From the NCBI GenBank assembly GCA_016721765.1, contig JADKHO010000002.1, forward strand, positions 1-64,000: DNA of 64,000 nt. The letters are read 5' to 3'. Within the stretch, counting starts at the first letter, position 1; every line of letters starts with the position of its first letter. The translations under genes were made by a program, and so were the position numbers. Below, piece after piece: positions 61,601-64,000 of this stretch. The DNA is from Bacteroidota bacterium (GTDB lineage Bacteria > Bacteroidota > Bacteroidia > UBA4408). Below the pieces are notes generated by a model. It was not told the origin of the DNA and did no database searches. It saw only the letters and a program-made list of their open reading frames with translations.

Positions 61601-64000
61601 ACCTAATGAGTTTGTTATTGAGGCGTTTATATTGATTTGAGGAGTTAAAATATTATAATTAATTGTTTGTGTAGCAATATTTGAACAGGTTGTAGTAGGA
61701 TCCGTATAAGTGTATGTTATCGGGTATGATGATGTTCCAATCAATGGCGTTAATTCATAATTTGAGATATTTAAAGACACACTTGTTCCTGAATATGCCC
61801 CACCAACAGGAGCTCCCCCATTTAAAACTAAAGGATTACTGCTTTCACAAAATGGTGATGGAACACTTTGGGATATTGAAACCGTGGGTAAATCATTAAT
61901 TAGGACATTTTGCTGAGCGCTATTGTCACAAGTCCCATCATAATATAAATAAACTACATTATGAGTTCCTACTGTAAGTGAGGCGGGATCTATGGAGGTA
62001 GCATTGTTCCCATCAATACTAAAAGTCCCACCTGTAGGAGAGCCACCTAAGGTTAACGCAGCTGCATTTTTACAATATTCATTAGCAAGCCCTGCAATTG
62101 AAACTATTGGAAGGGCATTAATTTGAACAGTCTTGGTAGCTGAATTGCTACATGTCCCATCATTGTATAAATAATCTACATTATGGTTTCCTGTTGAAAG
62201 AGAAGAGGGGTCAAAGAAGGTAGCACTGTTCCCATCAATTGTAAAAGTTCCACCAGAAGGAGAACCTGCTAAGGTAAAGACACTTGCATTTTTACAATAT
62301 GAATTAGAAAGCCCAGTGATTGAAACTACTGGAAGCTCATTAATTTGTACAGTTTTGGAAGCTGTATTACTGCATGTTCCATCATTGTATGAATAAACAA
62401 TATTATGGTTTCCGGTTGTAAGGGTAGAGGGGTCTAGGGAGCTAGAATTGTTTCCATCAATTGTAAAAGTTCCACCAGAAGGAGAACCTGCTAAGGTAAA
62501 GACACTTGCATTTTTACAATATGAATTAGAAAGCCCTGTGATTGAAACTACTGGAAGATCATTAATTTGCACAGTTTGGGAAACTGTATTACTGCATGTT
62601 CCATCATTGTATGAATAAACTATATTATGGTTTCCTGTTGTAAGATTAGAGGGGTCTAGGGAGTTGGAACTATTTCCATCAATTGTAAAAGATCCACCGG
62701 AAGGAGAACCTATTAGGGTAACAGGAGTTGCATTTTTACAATATTCATTAATAAGTCCTGTAATCGAAACTAAAGGAATATCATTAATTTGTACAGTCTT
62801 GGTAGCAGTATTACTGCATGTTCCGTCATTGTATGAATAAACTACTATATGAGTTCCTGATGTAAGAAAAGCTGGATCTAAGGAGGTAGCATTATTCCCA
62901 TCAATTGTAAAAGTTCCACCTGCTGGATTACCTGTTAAGGTAACAATAGCTGAATTTTTACAATACACATTAGAAAGCCCTGCAATTGAAACAAAGGGAA
63001 TTGAATTAACTGTTATCGTAAGGCTTGAGATATTTTCACACCCATCAGCATCAGTTCCTGTTACAGAATAATTTTGAGTTGTAAAAATTGGAAACGATAC
63101 ACCATCTATAACACCATTACTCCAAGAATAGGTATCTCCTCCAGTACCGTTTAATGTAATACTTTGCCCTGAACATACTGTCGATGCGGGAGAAATAGTT
63201 GAGCCTATTGATGGAGGTGTTAATGCAGTAACAACAACATTTTTATCTTTAAAGCAACCATTTGAATTCGTAATTCGACATGTGTAGGTTCCCGGAGGTA
63301 AGTTGGTTGCTGTCGCATTTGTTTGAGGTGGAGTGGTATTCCATGAGTATGTATATGGAGCACCTACAAATGTTCCATTTGTTGCAATAACTGTAGCTGA
63401 ACTTTGGGGAGGAGTGAGGCATCCAATAGTGGATGCACTACTTGTTTGAAATTTCAAATAAGTAAAAGTTGATTTTGTAGAGCAACCGTTATCGGTTACA
63501 ATTACAGAATATTCCGCATCATTCAAAACTGATATTGAATTACTTGCAGTTCCTTCAAACCATTTATAAGTTTCTGTACCAGATGCTGGTGTAACCCCTG
63601 CAGTTAAAATAGCTTCACATTTATGATTGGCCAAAGTTGAAGGTGCAGATGTAATAGTAACTACTGGTTTAGCTTTTACAGTTACTGTCAAATTATTGGA
63701 CTGTCCTGCACAGCCTGTTCCTCCAATTTGACAATAATATGTATTCACTCCAGGGGTGGTAATACTTAAATATTGGCTTGTTTCACCACTCAGAAAACCC
63801 GAACTATTATACCATTGATATGTTCCTGAAGTGTTTGAATTTGCCTTTAAAATGACCGCGCCCCCTTCACAAACAGAAGTTCCTTGACCGCTGGGGCTTA
63901 TCATTTCTACCGTTTGCGTTGAAACTACATTGACAGGTGATTGATAAATATAGTCTGCGGAAAATGTACCATTGAATTCATAATCCAAAGAGAGTTCAGC
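55616..64000 (-). CDS. giant T9SS type A surface protein (partial, 5' end beyond the window)
   Basis: At least 2794 aa; the frame is open to the window edge and no signal peptide is seen, so the start lies beyond 64000. The visible order is: Ig-like and SprB-like modules (GTYQWYNSSG, PYTYSWNTTPPQTNA), five near-identical 74-aa units each with GLSNSYCKN-like and TIDGNN cores (DNA 61895-63005), a right-handed beta-helix (about DNA 58900-60500: LWDGIVLEDGARIEINDSR), Ig-like and fibronectin-type modules, a lectin/jelly-roll-like part (NYDGLGTSSWYTS), four or five further FN3-like repeats and a type A T9SS sorting domain (FPNPNSYLNEFSVEF to LQRKFVVD). It should be a surface adhesin or glycan-binding protein. 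Confidence 0.88.
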   Translation of the reverse strand, partial: AELSLDYEFNGTFSADYIYQSPVNVVSTQTVEMISPSGQGTSVCEGGAVILKANSNTSGTYQWYNSSGFLSGETSQYLSITTPGVNTYYCQIGGTGCAGQSNNLTVTVKAKPVVTITSAPSTLANHKCEAILTAGVTPASGTETYKWFEGTASNSISVLNDAEYSVIVTDNGCSTKSTFTYLKFQTSSASTIGCLTPPQSSATVIATNGTFVGAPYTYSWNTTPPQTNATATNLPPGTYTCRITNSNGCFKDKNVVVTALTPPSIGSTISPASTVCSGQSITLNGTGGDTYSWSNGVIDGVSFPIFTTQNYSVTGTDADGCENISSLTITVNSIPFVSIAGLSNVYCKNSAIVTLTGNPAGGTFTIDGNNATSLDPAFLTSGTHIVVYSYNDGTCSNTATKTVQINDIPLVSITGLINEYCKNATPVTLIGSPSGGSFTIDGNSSNSLDPSNLTTGNHNIVYSYNDGTCSNTVSQTVQINDLPVVSITGLSNSYCKNASVFTLAGSPSGGTFTIDGNNSSSLDPSTLTTGNHNIVYSYNDGTCSNTASKTVQINELPVVSITGLSNSYCKNASVFTLAGSPSGGTFTIDGNSATFFDPSSLSTGNHNVDYLYNDGTCSNSATKTVQINALPIVSIAGLANEYCKNAAALTLGGSPTGGTFSIDGNNATSIDPASLTVGTHNVVYLYYDGTCDNSAQQNVLINDLPTVSISQSVPSPFCESSNPLVLNGGAPVGGAYSGTSVSLNISNYELTPLIGTSSYPITYTYTDPTTTCSNIATQTINYNILTPQININASITNSLGEIPCEGSLTNSIDISCLDCPTVAGYNFFIYSNLGTTATLLGTLPAAQNASFQLPSIGCGSMDGIYAVLSDAPFNDCFEESTSNSIPVAVIVGSGHFENVFLSTVNATCSNSGNGSISISNIPSDFININTYSLSGPNTSLSTTLITSGSFTIGNLSTGNYTLNIPYKNSSGITNQIDVDLSIYSQNVNPVPNIIRTPDSPCNNLLSTSLYSNHEWRLSGSSTNLFSSTTSSSYSPTSPGNYTVMVTDGNGCKGTSVSKKVIVGLVPLITTGSDITCEINNNLYTATVSNYSSSEFTSSWTVPTGVTKTQSGNTITITNWGTAATTGGTISCTVTNACGQNATTNFSVKGCCSSPTTADLNNKNYTSSPVSSITGTINLNGTLNISKTGNTPTIVEFDGANVSISKGSKILVASGCTLKINNSSYLHACSSDLWDGIVLEDGARIEINDSRIDDAYTAVYCNKTSSYSIISSIFNNNNTAVFIHGTGINSLVDGYVRNSVFTARSLTGSPTIDDLKSTNNSINLSHYTKSTRKGYVGIDVENIGKGTTPLYNLKIGDESYSYANGGNVFDNHDYGVRIKNSNVEVVNNKFQEMEGYDKPPVSRGIGVWASQDGSLPNHYSIKVGGYATNEKNTFTDCGIGTLINAFENAIVVKNLITKTAGVGSYSATNYNGRMGIKFTNSGISNYDCSTNTISNIYKGIEWVQSEAKHVTCNFSHNNISTSVGTEDCYSAISLLGPQNYDVTSSTIYIESNTITNVWNGIRAENFGATQDFSIRGNTDILIRKNSGGTAIQSGIFVQRCMDVKITDNSSIRSSSHNFLNMIGIYLSNSNRAKIDCNTISSIGTCIALNGYSSGRADGVVHKNVLSDYKIGLNIYPNAQANSVGSITNSADNQWNNSGGRLDIQCLSTQSLDIYLNSTASPYKPNAVYGYAGYSYSTASANSNATCNSTGTSIGVSKILTSEDIVLLRMLAEGLIDYTVLAPETKWLYAGIAYNMLMKDSTLNPSDTILGNFLDSLQNTNIGKFYAIDEAIDATNWSQAESDNQSISTQNHIEVNLKKYNNYYLAYRIDNTLATDSTWLADMVSDLGPIAAECYSTGGPATPSSRMLLSYFTNQVFIEGDDCYKTPLDSIIADSANSVCDRIKQYSVPASASVTYTWTVPSGASFTQSSNTIDVNWGSTISTGGTITCSVMDTLGNSSYASYTEDSLTTAPSCPTVTANNTSCVTATSLSWTASGCAAGYQVTLWTGTGTPNYVLYMQDIGYTSTFALPVLSPTTTYYYQIVPYDYHDSVYSACSTNSFTSGASQAVSPTLTTTITLGAESVTTPALPCGTLVENYDGLGTSSWYTSTTAPRTGSNHMRIDKNPDNTTNLDDWFFSPPINVTAGKAYRVTWYDRIASGTTMEYFSVYFGVSSADASTMTGATPGFNGMANSTTYHKDSATDFLATSTGQIYFGFRATSPHNQGSLYIDDIEVKEMQVTALTSGSCNTTLSSSNTINVTAVTGATNYQYKFVGTGGQSGYNYTHGTFNSATSFDIISKAPGVIYGYTYNVSASFKKNNVWSPFGVSCPVTLSAFPQNKLADNPSTPGYCAYTVTDQHDLIGVTTIPGASKYQYKIIENDTTNSYVYDTTSTTFNAVGELRLDMTTISPKVRYDYYYNVQVRGLVGSTNSTYGSRPGEWGTYGQTCVVHVSGKPTTSLTSTYCNTNLTTLNDVFSITPISSASIYRYHITASGYDNTIATSNSNTDFRLTLIPTSGSPGGVKYGTVYTIEAAAYVGGEWLPYGSSCTLTTPTAPTTKLQTSDCNISISSGATSLHWNSIYGASNYQYKVSGDYSNGYRSHEVYRNNALTDFHLSQANQSGSTILANKTYYVQVRYYAGQWEAYGDSCSITTNSNYSRYLDSLLFEESKLSILSMNVFPNPNSYLNEFSVEFDGLKESNQKVDLSIFNALGKSVYHAKIVTKEETQFVIKPDVKLPPGLYVIMGEVNGERLQRKFVVD
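61895..63005 (-). repeat. five in-frame 222-bp tandem repeats inside the giant surface protein gene
   Basis: Five consecutive 74-codon units, each starting IN(D/E/A/S)(L/I)P(x)VSI(T/A)GL and containing a CKNA segment and SGGTFTIDGN, fill 1110 bp exactly. Units 3 and 4 are almost identical over their first half. The sixth, following copy is clearly diverged. Such DNA-level similarity indicates recent duplication. Confidence 0.85.

Overview
The window looks like a chromosome segment of a member of the Bacteroidota; the order cannot be fixed from this sequence alone. The evidence is several secreted proteins with type IX secretion (T9SS) C-terminal sorting domains, the phylum-typical promoter pattern TTG-N19-21-TAnnTTTG in front of efp, tRNA-Ser, bshA, a PAS kinase and others, a BshA bacillithiol enzyme, DUF4294 and DUF2807 proteins, and a tmRNA whose tag reads GESNYALAA.

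Layout. 1-2 kb: tyrosine recombinase and a small DUF7793-like protein. 2-8.3 kb: T9SS-exported PHP-type metallohydrolase, a hairpin repeat cluster, a methyltransferase, ComB and a zinc phospholipase C/S1-P1-like enzyme. 8.3-16.1 kb: T9SS protein, biotin carboxylase AccC, DUF4294 protein, SpoIIE-type phosphatase, LpxD-like acyltransferase, EF-P and a spermidine-synthase-like methyltransferase. 16.3-32.5 kb: HisKA_2 kinase plus receiver, RecQ, Do-type protease, DapF, a PaaK-like ligase, a PAS kinase without its phosphoacceptor histidine, a TPR-adenylate cyclase, GNAT proteins and GcvT. 32.6-34.2 kb: an IS200-type/RAYT transposase followed by a gene-free array of fifteen 46-bp units, each with a short palindrome. 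34.3-38 kb: an envelope cluster (PagL-like deacylase, DUF2807 lipoprotein, LTA-synthase-family enzyme). 38-44 kb: RNase P RNA, a NUDIX hydrolase and an oligopeptide-type ABC importer without ATPase genes. 44-52 kb: tRNA-Ser(GCU), bshA, a hairpin repeat, an LTA-synthase-family/lipid kinase/SUI1 operon, an AlaDH/PNT-family dehydrogenase and a T9SS type B protein. 52.2-64 kb: tmRNA with a large serine recombinase reading into its 3' end, a 46-aa partner ORF, a MerR-like regulator with putative operators, and a very large T9SS surface protein that runs off the window.

Most of the window is ordinary housekeeping and envelope content. The unusual material is (i) the putative integrative element docked at the ssrA 3' end, (ii) the RAYT transposase beside a tandem palindrome array, (iii) three further families of hairpin-forming intergenic repeats, one with copies 33 kb apart, and (iv) individual proteins with changed key residues (kinase His to Leu, EF-P tip Asn).
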